Positions 1-9,571 of a DNA stretch of 64,000 nt are shown here, piece after piece. The translations under genes were made by a program, and so were the position numbers. Source of the stretch: Asparagopsis taxiformis (lineage: Eukaryota; Rhodophyta; Florideophyceae; Bonnemaisoniales; Bonnemaisoniaceae); NCBI GenBank assembly GCA_030407315.1, contig JALQPE010002070.1, positions 62,001 to 126,000 of the forward strand, written 5' to 3'. Numbering within the stretch: the first letter of the stretch is position 1; every line of letters begins with the position of its first letter. The notes beneath the pieces are model-generated. The model had not been told where the DNA came from. It worked only from the letters and a program-made list of their open reading frames with translations, and did no database searches.

Positions 1-407
1 CTGTGTCGCATGTTGACAAGCAGCTGAGGGATTTGATCGAAATCTGCTGGCATCAGGAACCTACTAATCGACCATCCATGAAACGGGTGCTGGATTTGTT
101 GAACAGTAATGATCCTCGAGCTATTTTCAAGACGGTGGACAAGGACGGAGACGGAAGTCTTGACTTTGCGGAATTTGTACAGTTCCTGGGGCGATATGCT
201 GCCAATCAAGTTGAGCCGGCGCAGATGGCGGCACTGTTTGAGGCGATTGATGAGAATGGTTCTGGGACGATTGAATTGGGAGAATTTGAACAGTTCTGGA
301 AGCAAGTGGACGTGGCTGGGTTGTCGCCGATGCTTTCCAAAACGCGCAAGTCTTTGTCGAAACTGGACGCCACCACGAGTATTGACTTTCAGAAAAACAA
401 CTTTTGA
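1..407 (+). CDS. Protein kinase C-lobe fused to paired EF-hands (3' end only)
   Basis: The reading frame is open at the window edge, so the gene starts upstream and only its last 135 or so codons are seen. The first ~40 residues match kinase subdomain XI, with the conserved CW...P..RP pattern (ICWHQEPTNRPSM), typical of tyrosine-kinase-like (TKL) kinases. It is followed by two EF-hand loops: DKDGDGSLDFAE (about residues 46-57) and DENGSGTIELGE (about 83-94), both with canonical acidic positions. Kinase plus EF-hands suggests a calcium-regulated serine/threonine kinase. CDPKs have four EF-hands and a CAMK-type kinase, whereas this C-lobe looks TKL-like and has one EF pair. The tail after the second EF-hand is serine/lysine-rich. 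The stop is TGA at 405-407. The substrate cannot be inferred. Confidence 0.75.
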   Translation, partial: VSHVDKQLRDLIEICWHQEPTNRPSMKRVLDLLNSNDPRAIFKTVDKDGDGSLDFAEFVQFLGRYAANQVEPAQMAALFEAIDENGSGTIELGEFEQFWKQVDVAGLSPMLSKTRKSLSKLDATTSIDFQKNNF

Positions 408-565
408 TGCTGTGTGTATATATGTTGTGTAGCGCTGCGTGTACTGTAGTTGTGCAAATTTCTATAAATTGGAAACGACTACCCTACGCGCTGTTGGTGG
501 CAATAAAAACGTGACATGCTATACTCCGCAACTCGATTTACAAAACGTGCGTGAGTATTATTACC

Positions 566-1597
566 TTACAACTGAGCATTAGTAAGCTTCTGCGATGCGA
601 TACGCAGATCGAAAGAGCTTGCCTGTAGCGCAGCAATGTTCTGATGACGATTCGTAAAACCCATCTGCTCGAGACATTCCATCAAATGCTGCACTGTCTC
701 TTCATCCGGCTGCACCGGTAAATCGCCCATCGACGGGCCGGCACCTGCACCAGAAGACTGTAGATGCAGTCGTGGTGGTGTGCTCACCTCCTCTTCCTGC
801 GGCAACAATCCCAGCACATCCTGCTCCGCTCTCCTCTCTGCCGACACAGCTTCAGCCGCAGTGCGCGCTTTCTCAGCGTCGCGTCCGCGAGCGGTAACCG
901 TCCCGATAAATTTGGACAAAGCTGACAGTGCCATAAACGAGTAGATTACGGCCGGTAGCAAGCCAGTCACTGCTGGAATCGCCCATGTTCGCCAAGTTGG
1001 TTCATTCACGCCCAACACGGTATCTATCACTCTAAATCGTTCTCGCTGGCCGAGAAACACAAACACGGCTGCTGCAACCGTCAAACCCAATCCCACAGTC
1101 ACCCAGAAGAAAGCGATTGCAGCGAATAATCTCTGTGCTCTCGTCACCGCTACATAACCTCTGGGCACTCTCGGCACCCCTGAAGCGGACGATGATTTTG
1201 AGCGATTTCTGGGCATTCGTTTCTTCTCCTTTTCTCTCCTCGTCGAATGCGCAACGGGAGTGACAGCTTGACCGGTCGCTAGTTGCAACTGGGCCAGTTG
1301 CGCCGCCTTTGCTTCGGCGCGTTTCTTCCTCGCGGAGCGCTTCTTACGCCGCCGTCGCACCTTGGCTCCGATGCGCACAGCGATGAGCAGCAGGGCGCCG
1401 AAGAGCAGCACGGGCCATGAACAGATAGCGATGTAGTTGAAAATGTCTCGATATTTGGAGCGTGCTTCGAAGATATGGTCACCAGGTCGTGCAATTTCAA
1501 TCGTGAACAAGGTTATCGAGTAAATGAGCGCCGACAAGGCGTACAACGCTACATTGATCAATGTCGGACGCGGCAGAAGCGTTTGTTTGTGCGCCAT
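566..1597 (-). CDS. Multi-pass membrane protein with C-terminal UBA domain
   Basis: About 343 residues if translation starts at the ATG at 1597, which directly precedes the first membrane segment; an in-frame ATG at 1666 would add 23 residues. Four hydrophobic segments are visible: near residues 12-36, 54-76, 160-187 and 203-227. A very basic Arg/Lys loop lies between segments 2 and 3. The last ~45 residues (ETVQHLMECLEQMGF ... AALQASSFDLRIASQKL) have the three-helix layout and MGF loop of a UBA domain, which binds ubiquitin. A membrane-anchored UBA protein could act in ER-associated degradation or membrane-protein turnover, but no specific family is recognised. It is divergent from the OTU protease at 2049, which makes a ubiquitin theme plausible. 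Confidence 0.65.
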   Translation of the reverse strand: MAHKQTLLPRPTLINVALYALSALIYSITLFTIEIARPGDHIFEARSKYRDIFNYIAICSWPVLLFGALLLIAVRIGAKVRRRRKKRSARKKRAEAKAAQLAQLQLATGQAVTPVAHSTRREKEKKRMPRNRSKSSSASGVPRVPRGYVAVTRAQRLFAAIAFFWVTVGLGLTVAAAVFVFLGQRERFRVIDTVLGVNEPTWRTWAIPAVTGLLPAVIYSFMALSALSKFIGTVTARGRDAEKARTAAEAVSAERRAEQDVLGLLPQEEEVSTPPRLHLQSSGAGAGPSMGDLPVQPDEETVQHLMECLEQMGFTNRHQNIAALQASSFDLRIASQKLTNAQL

Positions 1598-2048
1598 GGT
1601 GGTGCGCGAAGCTTCGAGCTGCGTCGCTTGTGCGCACGGGTTTGGGTGGCATTGATGGATGGACACACGGACGGGCGGCTGGATTTGTGAATGTGTTGGT
1701 CAATTGTTGTTGCCTCAGTCGTGGAGTGCGTGCGTACAAACTCGAATACAGTCGATTATGCAACGGATTGATTGGTCGACGTGACACTTTCTCGCGTTAC
1801 GTGACCACGGCGCGTACCAGGGAAGCACTTGAATTTATTACACTGTAATTTTCAACACGCCAGTCCAATCGTGAGACATGTCTGCGCCACATGGAGCCAA
1901 CGAGTTACATCTGCGTCCGAATCTCGCATAATTATCACACGTGTCTTACGCACATCCACTGTGCGCGTATCAACTTTTCTGTCGACCTCCACAGACTTGT
2001 GTCTCGCCAAGCGTCAGTCCACTCGCACCGATCCGTCTGTAATTCAAT
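1598..2048. promoter_or_regulatory. Divergent intergenic region (UBA protein / OTU protease)
   Basis: About 450 bp between two divergently transcribed genes. It presumably holds both promoters and 5' UTRs. No TATA box, tRNA or repeat could be assigned with confidence. Open frames here are short and overlap on both strands. Confidence 0.4.
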
Positions 2049-2579
2049 ATGCGCCCACAACTCGTTTTCAACCTCCCCCCGCCAGTGCCGCTCCCAGCTC
2101 GACTCACGCCGCGCCCGCCGCTCGCATTCAACCCGCCCCCGCAGGCTAATCTGCGTGTGGTTCGCGTCCGCGGTGACGGAAGATGTCTCTATCGTGCTAT
2201 CGCTAAAAATCTCGCCTGTTTGGAGGATAGATCCTTGTCAGAACGATTGGAAAGAGAAGATGCAGACGCTTTGCGTCAAATGGCTTGGAAGGAAATCTGT
2301 GTCGATAGAACAAACTGGTTTAAAAGTCGTCATGTCATTGAAGGTAGCATCAATGCCTATTGTTCGCAGATGAGAAATCCACAGTTTTTCGCTGGTGAAG
2401 CTGAAATGCTCGCCCTTTCTGAACGTCTTGCAGTTCCCATTTCTGTTTATATGAATGTCGACGGTCGTCTGAAAGCCGTTGTAACCTATGGAGAGCAGTT
2501 TTTCAAAAAGAAGAACAATGCTGTCGTGAGAGTGGTCTACTCGAACGGCAATCATTACGACGCTGTCCTGCCGCGCTAG
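2049..2579 (+). CDS. OTU-family cysteine protease (deubiquitinase)
   Basis: 176 residues. After a proline-rich N-terminus (about 1-34) the OTU core starts at VRVRGDGRCLYRAI (about 37-50), which carries the catalytic Asp and nucleophilic Cys of the D-G-x-C motif. The C-terminal motif NGNHYDAV supplies the catalytic His, eight or so residues from the end. Spacing and overall length fit a minimal OTU domain. OTU proteases cleave ubiquitin or ubiquitin-like chains; linkage preference cannot be read from sequence. The start is the first ATG after an upstream stop in this frame. The gene is divergent from the UBA membrane protein and ends 23 bp before the convergent stop of the LETM1-like gene. Confidence 0.85.
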   Translation: MRPQLVFNLPPPVPLPARLTPRPPLAFNPPPQANLRVVRVRGDGRCLYRAIAKNLACLEDRSLSERLEREDADALRQMAWKEICVDRTNWFKSRHVIEGSINAYCSQMRNPQFFAGEAEMLALSERLAVPISVYMNVDGRLKAVVTYGEQFFKKKNNAVVRVVYSNGNHYDAVLPR

Positions 2580-2602
2580 TATGTATGAGCCTGTCGGTAA
2601 AT

Positions 2603-4654
2603 TTAATCCGCTAGATGTAGGTCGTCTAATGCGATAGCATTTCTTCTTTTCCGAGCAGCTCGTCCACTATCACGTGCACTTTCCGCCAGATCGTTCAAAT
2701 CGACTGGATGTGCGTCTTCGTCATCAATTGATTCATCTCCACTCTTCCCATTGTTTTTCGATTTTTCGTCCTCATCAATTATGGTCACTTCCTCACCCTC
2801 AACATTGGACAGTAGGAAACGCTTCCAACCGAATAACCCATCTTTGCTCCCACCGTCACCCTCAAATGTACTTCCCTCACTGTCAGTGCCCCCATCCAAC
2901 CCGTTTTCGCCTTGTTCACGAATCGATTTCGCATACTGTTCATGCCGCTTCATGATAGCCTGCCGGCTCTCAGTAAACGTGCTCGGGAAAAATTCAGGCC
3001 AGTACCTCTGGATAAACGAGAATATAAGCACGTGGCCGACGGGTGTCAAAGGCGCAAGCAACACGATAGTGAATGGAATCAACGTTAACAAATCCCTTCC
3101 CGTTCGCCGAAGTGTGCGAATTTCCCGAGGTGATGGTGTGTATCCCGTCACAGCACGTCGAATCAACCGCATTGCAAAACGGACGTCGCCAGCGAAAAGT
3201 CGAAGTCCCCTGGAATAAAATTCCAATCCCTCCCGCGTCTTCTTCGTGGATGCCGTAAAGAACTGGCGCACCTGAGGCCAGCTCAGTGTCGCTGTTGAAT
3301 ATAACGATGAATCCAGACCGAGTCGCGTCTTCAATTCTAGAATATCAGACGCCAACTCTCCAAGCGTGTCATCATCCAGTAGCGATGGTTCTTCCTGGTC
3401 AATAAACAACTGCAATGTAGCCAATCGCTCATCTAATTCACCAAATTCCACAACAAGCACTCGCTGCTCCATCATCATCTCCGAGTCAGAGTTCTCAATC
3501 TCATCAGCAATGCTGACAAAAACTTTCTCCATCTCCAGCTGCAATACTTTCAGTGCCAACGTACGACGCAATACATTGACGCCATCATCCATCGCTCGAA
3601 TTTCCTTGGCACGCATCAGCTTCCCGAGCTGATCTTCCCTACGCAACACTAATTCACGTTCCTTACTCGCTGTAATAAGCTGACTTTCCAACTCGCCAAT
3701 TGCCTTTTGCAGCTCGAATTCTTTGTCAGTGTCGCGCACGGACAAACTGGAAGACTCGACCTCCGTCGAAGACTCTGTCCCGTCACCATCACCAACAGTA
3801 CGAGAACGTCCATTCAAACGTTGCCAGGTCATATTGACGTTGTCTAGGAGTGTACCCACGAGGTTCCGCAATCCATCCACATCAACTGTCCCATCTGCAT
3901 GCACAAATTCCGCAACCTTCTCCTCAATGCTCGCTCCAACACCGCTCGCCCGCCGCTTGATTGTATTACCGCTATCGATAACCTTTTTCTTGACTGCATC
4001 CATAAACTGTGGAGGTGCATCCGAAACAGAAGACGATACAATCTCTGGCGCACACAATAGATCCGGTTGAAGATCTGGTGGAACGGCTCCCTCGAGATCA
4101 TCTTCCAAATCATCACGGAGATACAAAGCTTCGTCAGTGGCGCTAGAATCCTGAGGAATCGATGTATCTGAAACAGAAACATCCACAACTCGAGGCTGCT
4201 TCAAGCGCGCATCAATCGCGTCAGCCACTACTTCCAGTTTCGAAATAACAGCCAGGGCATCTTCATCAGCGCCATGCTTCTCTGTGACGCGTCGAAGACT
4301 TCTCAGGTCGCGACGCAGATTTTTTATGACAACATCCGGGGCATCAGAATCTGCTGGGACAGTTTCATCGTCTGACAAGACGCGTTCGCCACGGCGAATT
4401 GCCGCAACGCCGGCGCGGACCACGACGCGATTATTGAGAAGACGGACGCGTGTGCGAGCGGTCTCCATGCGCGTTCGAACGAAATCAATGTTCTCAGAGG
4501 GAGTTGTTGACGCATTGGAAGTGGTTGGTGTTGGAGGCTTTGCAGGGGAGGAAGCATTTGGGTCAGCGGTGCAGGTTGGCGTTATTCGACGAAGTGGCGA
4601 TGCGGCGAGGACGGTGAAGGCGACGCGGGGTCGGCGTTGGTTTGGAAGTACCAT
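2603..4654 (-). CDS. LETM1-like organelle membrane protein
   Basis: 683 residues from the ATG at 4654. The ORF remains open further upstream, but that extension looks like untranslated leader, and the chosen N-terminus (MVLPNQRRPRVAF) is basic and hydroxylated like an organelle targeting peptide. The middle is charged and coiled-coil-prone. Near residues 520-600 the LETM1 core is visible: RTGRDLLTLIPF, a hydrophobic segment, then PVGHVLIFSFIQRYWPEFFPSTF, matching the conserved RxxxDxxxLxPF ... P..LPSTF pattern. LETM1 proteins sit in the mitochondrial inner membrane, with related proteins in plastid envelopes, and affect K+/H+ exchange or ribosome association. The very long N-terminal extension resembles the plant LETM1-like group rather than canonical LETM1. 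Whether it goes to plastid or mitochondrion is undecided. Confidence 0.75.
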   Translation of the reverse strand: MVLPNQRRPRVAFTVLAASPLRRITPTCTADPNASSPAKPPTPTTSNASTTPSENIDFVRTRMETARTRVRLLNNRVVVRAGVAAIRRGERVLSDDETVPADSDAPDVVIKNLRRDLRSLRRVTEKHGADEDALAVISKLEVVADAIDARLKQPRVVDVSVSDTSIPQDSSATDEALYLRDDLEDDLEGAVPPDLQPDLLCAPEIVSSSVSDAPPQFMDAVKKKVIDSGNTIKRRASGVGASIEEKVAEFVHADGTVDVDGLRNLVGTLLDNVNMTWQRLNGRSRTVGDGDGTESSTEVESSSLSVRDTDKEFELQKAIGELESQLITASKERELVLRREDQLGKLMRAKEIRAMDDGVNVLRRTLALKVLQLEMEKVFVSIADEIENSDSEMMMEQRVLVVEFGELDERLATLQLFIDQEEPSLLDDDTLGELASDILELKTRLGLDSSLYSTATLSWPQVRQFFTASTKKTREGLEFYSRGLRLFAGDVRFAMRLIRRAVTGYTPSPREIRTLRRTGRDLLTLIPFTIVLLAPLTPVGHVLIFSFIQRYWPEFFPSTFTESRQAIMKRHEQYAKSIREQGENGLDGGTDSEGSTFEGDGGSKDGLFGWKRFLLSNVEGEEVTIIDEDEKSKNNGKSGDESIDDEDAHPVDLNDLAESARDSGRAARKRRNAIALDDLHLAD

Positions 4655-5145
4655 TTTGAATGGGAGAAGAGGCGGAATTGATGAGCAGTGGTGAAAGGGA
4701 ACGGTGATGGGAGGTGGGATTGGTTTCAGAGCGACAGTCTTGGGAAGAGAAGTTGCGAGGTATGAGATATAGATTTGATTAGGGGTGGCGCACTGATCAG
4801 AAAGCAAATTGTGTGGGGTGGTAACATAGAAGATGCATCGACAGAGACAAATCCAATTAAGGATGGTGATTTGACCACTTGGCATAAATAATAATTGGAC
4901 AAGTGTCTGACGTTGATTTGAACGTGGACAGATGCGGCATGAGTGAATTTCGGCGAACCGTTGTGTGACTGGAAAGGCAGCAGGAAGTGACGGTTGGCAT
5001 CTCGTAGTCCAACAAAACGCGCTCGATGAGCGGGCAAGTGACACGTGCTAAATCTCAACATCAATCTAAACGTCGCTTTTCATCACTGTACCCCTTTGCC
5101 TGTTGTTCCTTTTCGCACCTCCCAATTCTCTACCTCACCATCACA
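4655..5145. promoter_or_regulatory. Divergent intergenic region (LETM1-like / DXR)
   Basis: About 490 bp between two start codons pointing away from each other. Both frames remain open into this region, but the encoded residues there are low in conservation features and are best read as 5' UTR. No defined promoter element was assigned. Confidence 0.4.
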
Positions 5146-6534
5146 ATGTCCGCCTTCGTCCCATTCGCGCCTTCATCATTTGTGCCACGCACTTTACCAA
5201 ATTCTCGCGCTGCAAAATCATCCCGTAATGTTGCACGCGCTTCTCTCACACCCCAAGGTGCCGCTCCCGTATGCACCGAGGAGTCGTTACGTGAAATGGT
5301 GCAACGTGCCATCACAACCGATGCTTCATTCCAGCGCAACATCTCCCTACTAGGAAGTACCGGCTCAATCGGAACACAAACACTTGACATTGCCAGAGAG
5401 GCGCCGCACATCTTCAATGTCTCCGCACTTTCCGCTGGAACCAATGTCGATCTACTCGCCGAACAGGCCATTGAATTCGACCCTGAACTCGTGTGCATTC
5501 TCGATGAATCAAAGGAGAAAGAGCTTCGCGATAAGCTCTCCGCTGCTGGAAAATCTTCCATTAGAGTTGTGGCCGGACGAGACGGTGTGGTGGAATGTGC
5601 CGCAACGACAAATTCAGACGTGGTGGTCACTGGAATTGTGGGCTGTGCGGGTTTACTTCCAACCGTAGCAGCTATTGAGGCCGGTAAGGACATCGCGTTG
5701 GCAAATAAGGAAACTCTTATTGCTGGAGGACCGGTCGTCGTACCGCTCGTGAAAAAACATGGTATCAACATGACGGCTGCCGATTCGGAACATTCGGCCA
5801 TCTTTCAATGTTTGCAGGGCACGCCCCCTAGCGCATTGAGAAAGATCATTCTCACAGCAAGTGGCGGTGCATTCCGCGACTGGCCTGCATCCGATCTGAA
5901 AAAAGTCACGCTGGCCGACGCGCTCAAGCACCCCAATTGGTCGATGGGAGCAAAGATTACTATCGATTCTGCAAGTTTGTACAACAAGGCCGCAGAGGTT
6001 ATCGAGGCTCATTATCTTTTCGGACTGGATTATGATCATATCGATGCTGTTATTCATAAACAATCCATCATTCATTCCATGGTCGAGTTTGAAGACTCGT
6101 CCGTGCTTGCGCAGCTCGGATGGCCGGATATGCGCCTGCCGCTTCTATATGCAATCGCATGGCCGCACCGCGTTTCCATGCCGTCGTTCGAACCGCTCGA
6201 TCTTGTCAAAATTGGCTCGCTGACATTCCAGGAAATCGATAAGGAAAAGTACCCCAACATGAATCTTGCGTACGTTGCGGGACGCGCGGCAGGCACGATG
6301 ACATGCGTTCTCAACGCTGCCAACGAGGCGGCTGTAGAGATGTTCCGTGAGGAGAAAATTCACTTCCTGGACATTCCCAAGATTAACGAGGCAATGATGG
6401 ATTTGCATCGTGCCGAATTGTTGTCCAACCCTACGTTGGACGACATCGTACATTACGACACTGTTACAAGGGTTCACGCTCGTGAGTTTGTGAAAGCGGG
6501 AAAACTGTCTCAAATCACTGCTTCCCTGTGCTGA
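5146..6534 (+). CDS. DXR: 1-deoxy-D-xylulose 5-phosphate reductoisomerase, plastid
   Basis: 462 residues. It catalyses the committed step of the plastid MEP pathway: DXP to 2-C-methyl-D-erythritol 4-phosphate, using NADPH and a divalent metal. Residues 1-45 form a Ser/Arg-rich transit peptide starting MSAFVPF. The NADPH-binding loop [13 protein letters not shown] begins at residue 70. Other family signatures are [10 protein letters not shown], the metal/substrate motif [19 protein letters not shown] and [20 protein letters not shown]. Length matches plant and cyanobacterial DXR plus a transit peptide. The ATG at 5146 was chosen over one 40 codons upstream because it opens directly with the early-Phe transit motif. 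It provides isoprenoid precursors in the same segment that encodes squalene epoxidase. Confidence 0.96.
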   Translation: MSAFVPFAPSSFVPRTLPNSRAAKSSRNVARASLTPQGAAPVCTEESLREMVQRAITTDASFQRNISLLGSTGSIGTQTLDIAREAPHIFNVSALSAGTNVDLLAEQAIEFDPELVCILDESKEKELRDKLSAAGKSSIRVVAGRDGVVECAATTNSDVVVTGIVGCAGLLPTVAAIEAGKDIALANKETLIAGGPVVVPLVKKHGINMTAADSEHSAIFQCLQGTPPSALRKIILTASGGAFRDWPASDLKKVTLADALKHPNWSMGAKITIDSASLYNKAAEVIEAHYLFGLDYDHIDAVIHKQSIIHSMVEFEDSSVLAQLGWPDMRLPLLYAIAWPHRVSMPSFEPLDLVKIGSLTFQEIDKEKYPNMNLAYVAGRAAGTMTCVLNAANEAAVEMFREEKIHFLDIPKINEAMMDLHRAELLSNPTLDDIVHYDTVTRVHAREFVKAGKLSQITASLC

Positions 6535-6746
6535 TCCAAACGCATACTCGCGCGCAATTTTGTCATTTGTGCCGTTCTTGCATTGTGCATTTGGCCTTTC
6601 TGAAAAGGATTGGCCTCACCATTAGCCTAATTTTGGTTGTAAACAATCTTTCCGTCTGTTCCGTCCTGCTCGACTAATGCTCTTGTGAGAAACAGCTACA
6701 GTGCTCGCGCATAGTGTACAAAAGTTTATATATGGCGCGGTTGGAC

Positions 6747-7286
6747 TTATTCACAATGTTCTTGTTGATGTTCCCAGTACTCCTCGTACTTGTCCGCATT
6801 CAGAAGATCATCAACCGCCGTCTTGATCTTATCAGGCCTCGGCAACACAACAGCCAAGTATCCATTCGTAAGCGGCTTCTCCATGACAAGATTTGGATTA
6901 TCAGCTAACTCTGTGTTGTACTCTACGATAGTCCCCTTGACGCAACAGCGCACTGCATAAACGTCTCCAGAATCGCATGAAATTTCGCATAGATTGGTTT
7001 CCGGATGTGCCATAATACCGCCCTTCTTCTTCTTCCCTCTCACTTCGCGCATTTCGGCACGATATTCAACACGCACCACACTCCTCCGCTCTGTCACTAT
7101 TGGATGTTTTGGGGATATACACAAAACGCATATACCGTTGTGATGACGCGCTATGCAGGCATCCTCTCGAACGTGTTTCTCCAGCGATTTGTCAGTGCCT
7201 TTCGGCACTATTTTACGTGCCTGGCGAATTGCATAATGTAGGGAGAAGTAACGTTCGATGGTCGTTGGCGGGATCATCTTGTTCAT
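6747..7286 (-). CDS. ABITRAM: Abitram/FAM206A family protein
   Basis: 179 residues. The N-terminus has the family-typical ERYFSLHYAI and the C(I)ARHHNGICVL segment. The C-terminal half holds NLCEISCDSGDVYAVRCCVKG and the signature NPNLVMEKPLTNGYLAVVLP, ending in a KYEEYWE stretch. This matches the Abitram (FAM206A, Simiate) family, which has a glycine-cleavage-H-like/biotinyl-like fold. In animals it is reported to bind actin and to influence transcription. The role in algae is unknown. Convergent with DXR, with about 210 bp between stops. Confidence 0.8.
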   Translation of the reverse strand: MNKMIPPTTIERYFSLHYAIRQARKIVPKGTDKSLEKHVREDACIARHHNGICVLCISPKHPIVTERRSVVRVEYRAEMREVRGKKKKGGIMAHPETNLCEISCDSGDVYAVRCCVKGTIVEYNTELADNPNLVMEKPLTNGYLAVVLPRPDKIKTAVDDLLNADKYEEYWEHQQEHCE

Positions 7287-7724
7287 TTTGAATTCTGCCT
7301 AGTGTCAATGTGCCTGTCGTTGGTTGTTCAATTTCAACTGATCCACGTCGTCTCGTATTGACATGCAATGAGAGAAACGGGATGATGACGATCGCTGTCT
7401 GACACGTACACGAGAAACAAATTTCCCAGGTTTTCAGGGGCAAAAAATATACCTGTAACCGCGCCTTTTCCAGAGTCTAAAGATGCAGCATGATCACATT
7501 TCAAACACACGCATATTCGCAATCAACTCTCGTTTCTCACAGCAAAGGGCTTTTGCTTCGTCCAGCTTCCTCGGAAGCTTTCGAACTGCGTTGAGTAGCA
7601 GCATTGAATCAAAAAGGCTCTATCACAACGCGGCATTTTCTATTGCACATTCAAAGTGAGTACATTGCCACTTACCGCCTTGTAACTCTGGATCTATATC
7701 ACACTCCGCGCAGCAATTCTTCGC
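7287..7724. promoter_or_regulatory. Divergent intergenic region (Abitram / NCA2)
   Basis: About 440 bp between divergent starts. Small ORFs on both strands overlap and show no conserved features. No RNA gene or repeat seen. Confidence 0.4.
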
Positions 7725-9482
7725 ATGGACGTTTGGACGCAAATCCTTTCACTTGCCAACTCTAATCGATGGTATTCGTCGCAATTTCTGTCGTCAGTGT
7801 TGAGATGGAAAAAGCCCTCCACTCTGTTTGTCATTCAGCATTCCGAAACCCCACAGCGCCTAGTTACAGTACTGGAAGAGAGAATTGAAGACATTGTCAT
7901 TGACAATGTCTGCCTCGCACATGTGCGTATCCTCGCCAGTAGTTTCATGTTGAAAGCATTTATGCAATCCATTCAACAATTGGACACACATGCCGAATAT
8001 TTCCAAACAGAAGCAACCGTGCTAAATCAATTATCTTCGACGATATGGGTACGACTCACTGGCACTCGTGCCATGAATTTGGCTCGCGCCGAGCAGTATC
8101 AACAGAACGTCACAGCGATAGAGGGCGTAATTGAAATCATCCATCAATTTTTCGGCATGCACATGGAGACCATTGCGGATATTTATAGCGCGCTGGAAAA
8201 CGAGAGACAGGATAATCTTGCAAGAGCTATAGTGGCTTCTAGTCGACAAGCAAGTTCATTTCTGAGTGCCGTATCCGAGGGGACTAAGAGTGCTGATTTG
8301 CAGTCAAGAATTTCAAAAGTTGTCTGTTCCTCTATTGGAGTGGCTCCTCGTGGAGATGTGTCTGATCAGATGCACGTTGCCGGTCAGCTGGGGCAGTTTT
8401 GGAATCAAAATGGTGCCGGTGCATCGACTAAGCAACCATTGGGCTCGCATGACGTTCGATTAATTCTACAGACGCTGCAGAAAGAGCTTGTCGACCTCGC
8501 ATCAATAAATCAACGAATGCGCAGATCGACCGAGAGGAACTTTAGTATACCATGGGAGTTTCAGCGATTTCCGATTCGATATGCTGGACTTTCCGCAGTT
8601 GCCGGAGCCAGCTCCAGAGCCATCATTACTCGATCTCGATATCTTGGAGGTAGTGGACAATTGGAAGATCAGATTCAGTTTTACTCTATTGGCTTGAGCA
8701 ATTTTGTTCAGCAACATGTGTTCGAACCTATAACTGGATTCTACTCGCAGATCTTTCGTGAAATGCCGTCTTCTGCCAGTGAAGAATCTCTAGTTCTATC
8801 GCGTGCGTCCCTAAAGGATATGGTAATGGATTTCACATGTGAACACCTTGTGAATGTTCCCGGTGCACAAGAACTCGCTTCAGAAGGTTCTCTCAAAGCG
8901 ATCATGGATATGTTCAAGGAACAAGTGAAAAACCCATTGCGAAATACAATCGGAGGTAGCCTGGGACAAATTGCAATACTTCAAGTGCAAAAGTTGAAAT
9001 GCGATGTAGAAGAGCTCATGCTCAAGAGCAAACAAATGCTTCGAGCGCAAGAATTGAATCTTGCACTGGTTGCATTAGTTCCCTCAATTCTAACTTTAAC
9101 GGCCTTTGCATACATTACATCGACGTTTTCTTTGCACTGGCGGAGCCGAGGATCGGAACTGCAGATATCAACTGCACAGACTGCTAGGTTTCTATTAGGC
9201 AGTATTCACACGTCCATAACAGCGATTGAGTCGGAGCGTCAAACTGGTCGTGATGGCATTGAATCTGTAATGCGATACATAAGGCAGTTGGGAATGTTGC
9301 ATATCAAGACATGCGAGCTGGAAGATTTCGTCGAGCGTGGAATGATTAGGGCTCCAGCACAGGTACTTGAACAGTTTGTGAGAGATGTGAAGGTATTACA
9401 AAGTGCAGATGTCAGCTACGAATTGAGAAGAAGACATATAGAGAGAATACTGTTCAGTTATCCGTTCCTTCAAGCTACGTGA
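7725..9482 (+). CDS. NCA2: NCA2-family mitochondrial protein
   Basis: 585 residues, intronless. The recognisable part is C-terminal: NPLRNTIGGSLGQIAILQVQK (about residues 405-425), then DVEELMLKSKQMLRAQELNLALVALVPSILTL, the conserved NCA2 block ending in a membrane segment. NCA2 in yeast is needed with NCA3 for correct expression of mitochondrial ATP synthase subunits 6 and 8; the plant homologue is DGF1. The family localises to mitochondrial membranes. The N-terminal ~280 residues are poorly conserved and helical. Length is close to the yeast protein. The gene ends 90 bp from the convergent RimO stop. Confidence 0.8.
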   Translation: MDVWTQILSLANSNRWYSSQFLSSVLRWKKPSTLFVIQHSETPQRLVTVLEERIEDIVIDNVCLAHVRILASSFMLKAFMQSIQQLDTHAEYFQTEATVLNQLSSTIWVRLTGTRAMNLARAEQYQQNVTAIEGVIEIIHQFFGMHMETIADIYSALENERQDNLARAIVASSRQASSFLSAVSEGTKSADLQSRISKVVCSSIGVAPRGDVSDQMHVAGQLGQFWNQNGAGASTKQPLGSHDVRLILQTLQKELVDLASINQRMRRSTERNFSIPWEFQRFPIRYAGLSAVAGASSRAIITRSRYLGGSGQLEDQIQFYSIGLSNFVQQHVFEPITGFYSQIFREMPSSASEESLVLSRASLKDMVMDFTCEHLVNVPGAQELASEGSLKAIMDMFKEQVKNPLRNTIGGSLGQIAILQVQKLKCDVEELMLKSKQMLRAQELNLALVALVPSILTLTAFAYITSTFSLHWRSRGSELQISTAQTARFLLGSIHTSITAIESERQTGRDGIESVMRYIRQLGMLHIKTCELEDFVERGMIRAPAQVLEQFVRDVKVLQSADVSYELRRRHIERILFSYPFLQAT

Positions 9483-9571
9483 AAGGCAGTGCACTCTACT
9501 AACTCGTATCCACAACTGCGGATACGACAAATAAGTTAAACATTACGATCGCCCAGTTAGCATATGCCCAT

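Noticed and set aside
2603..5044. Full-length upstream start of the LETM1-like frame at 5044
   Set aside because: It would overlap the DXR 5' region, and the added 130 residues look like translated UTR; the ATG at 4654 gives a proper targeting-like N-terminus.
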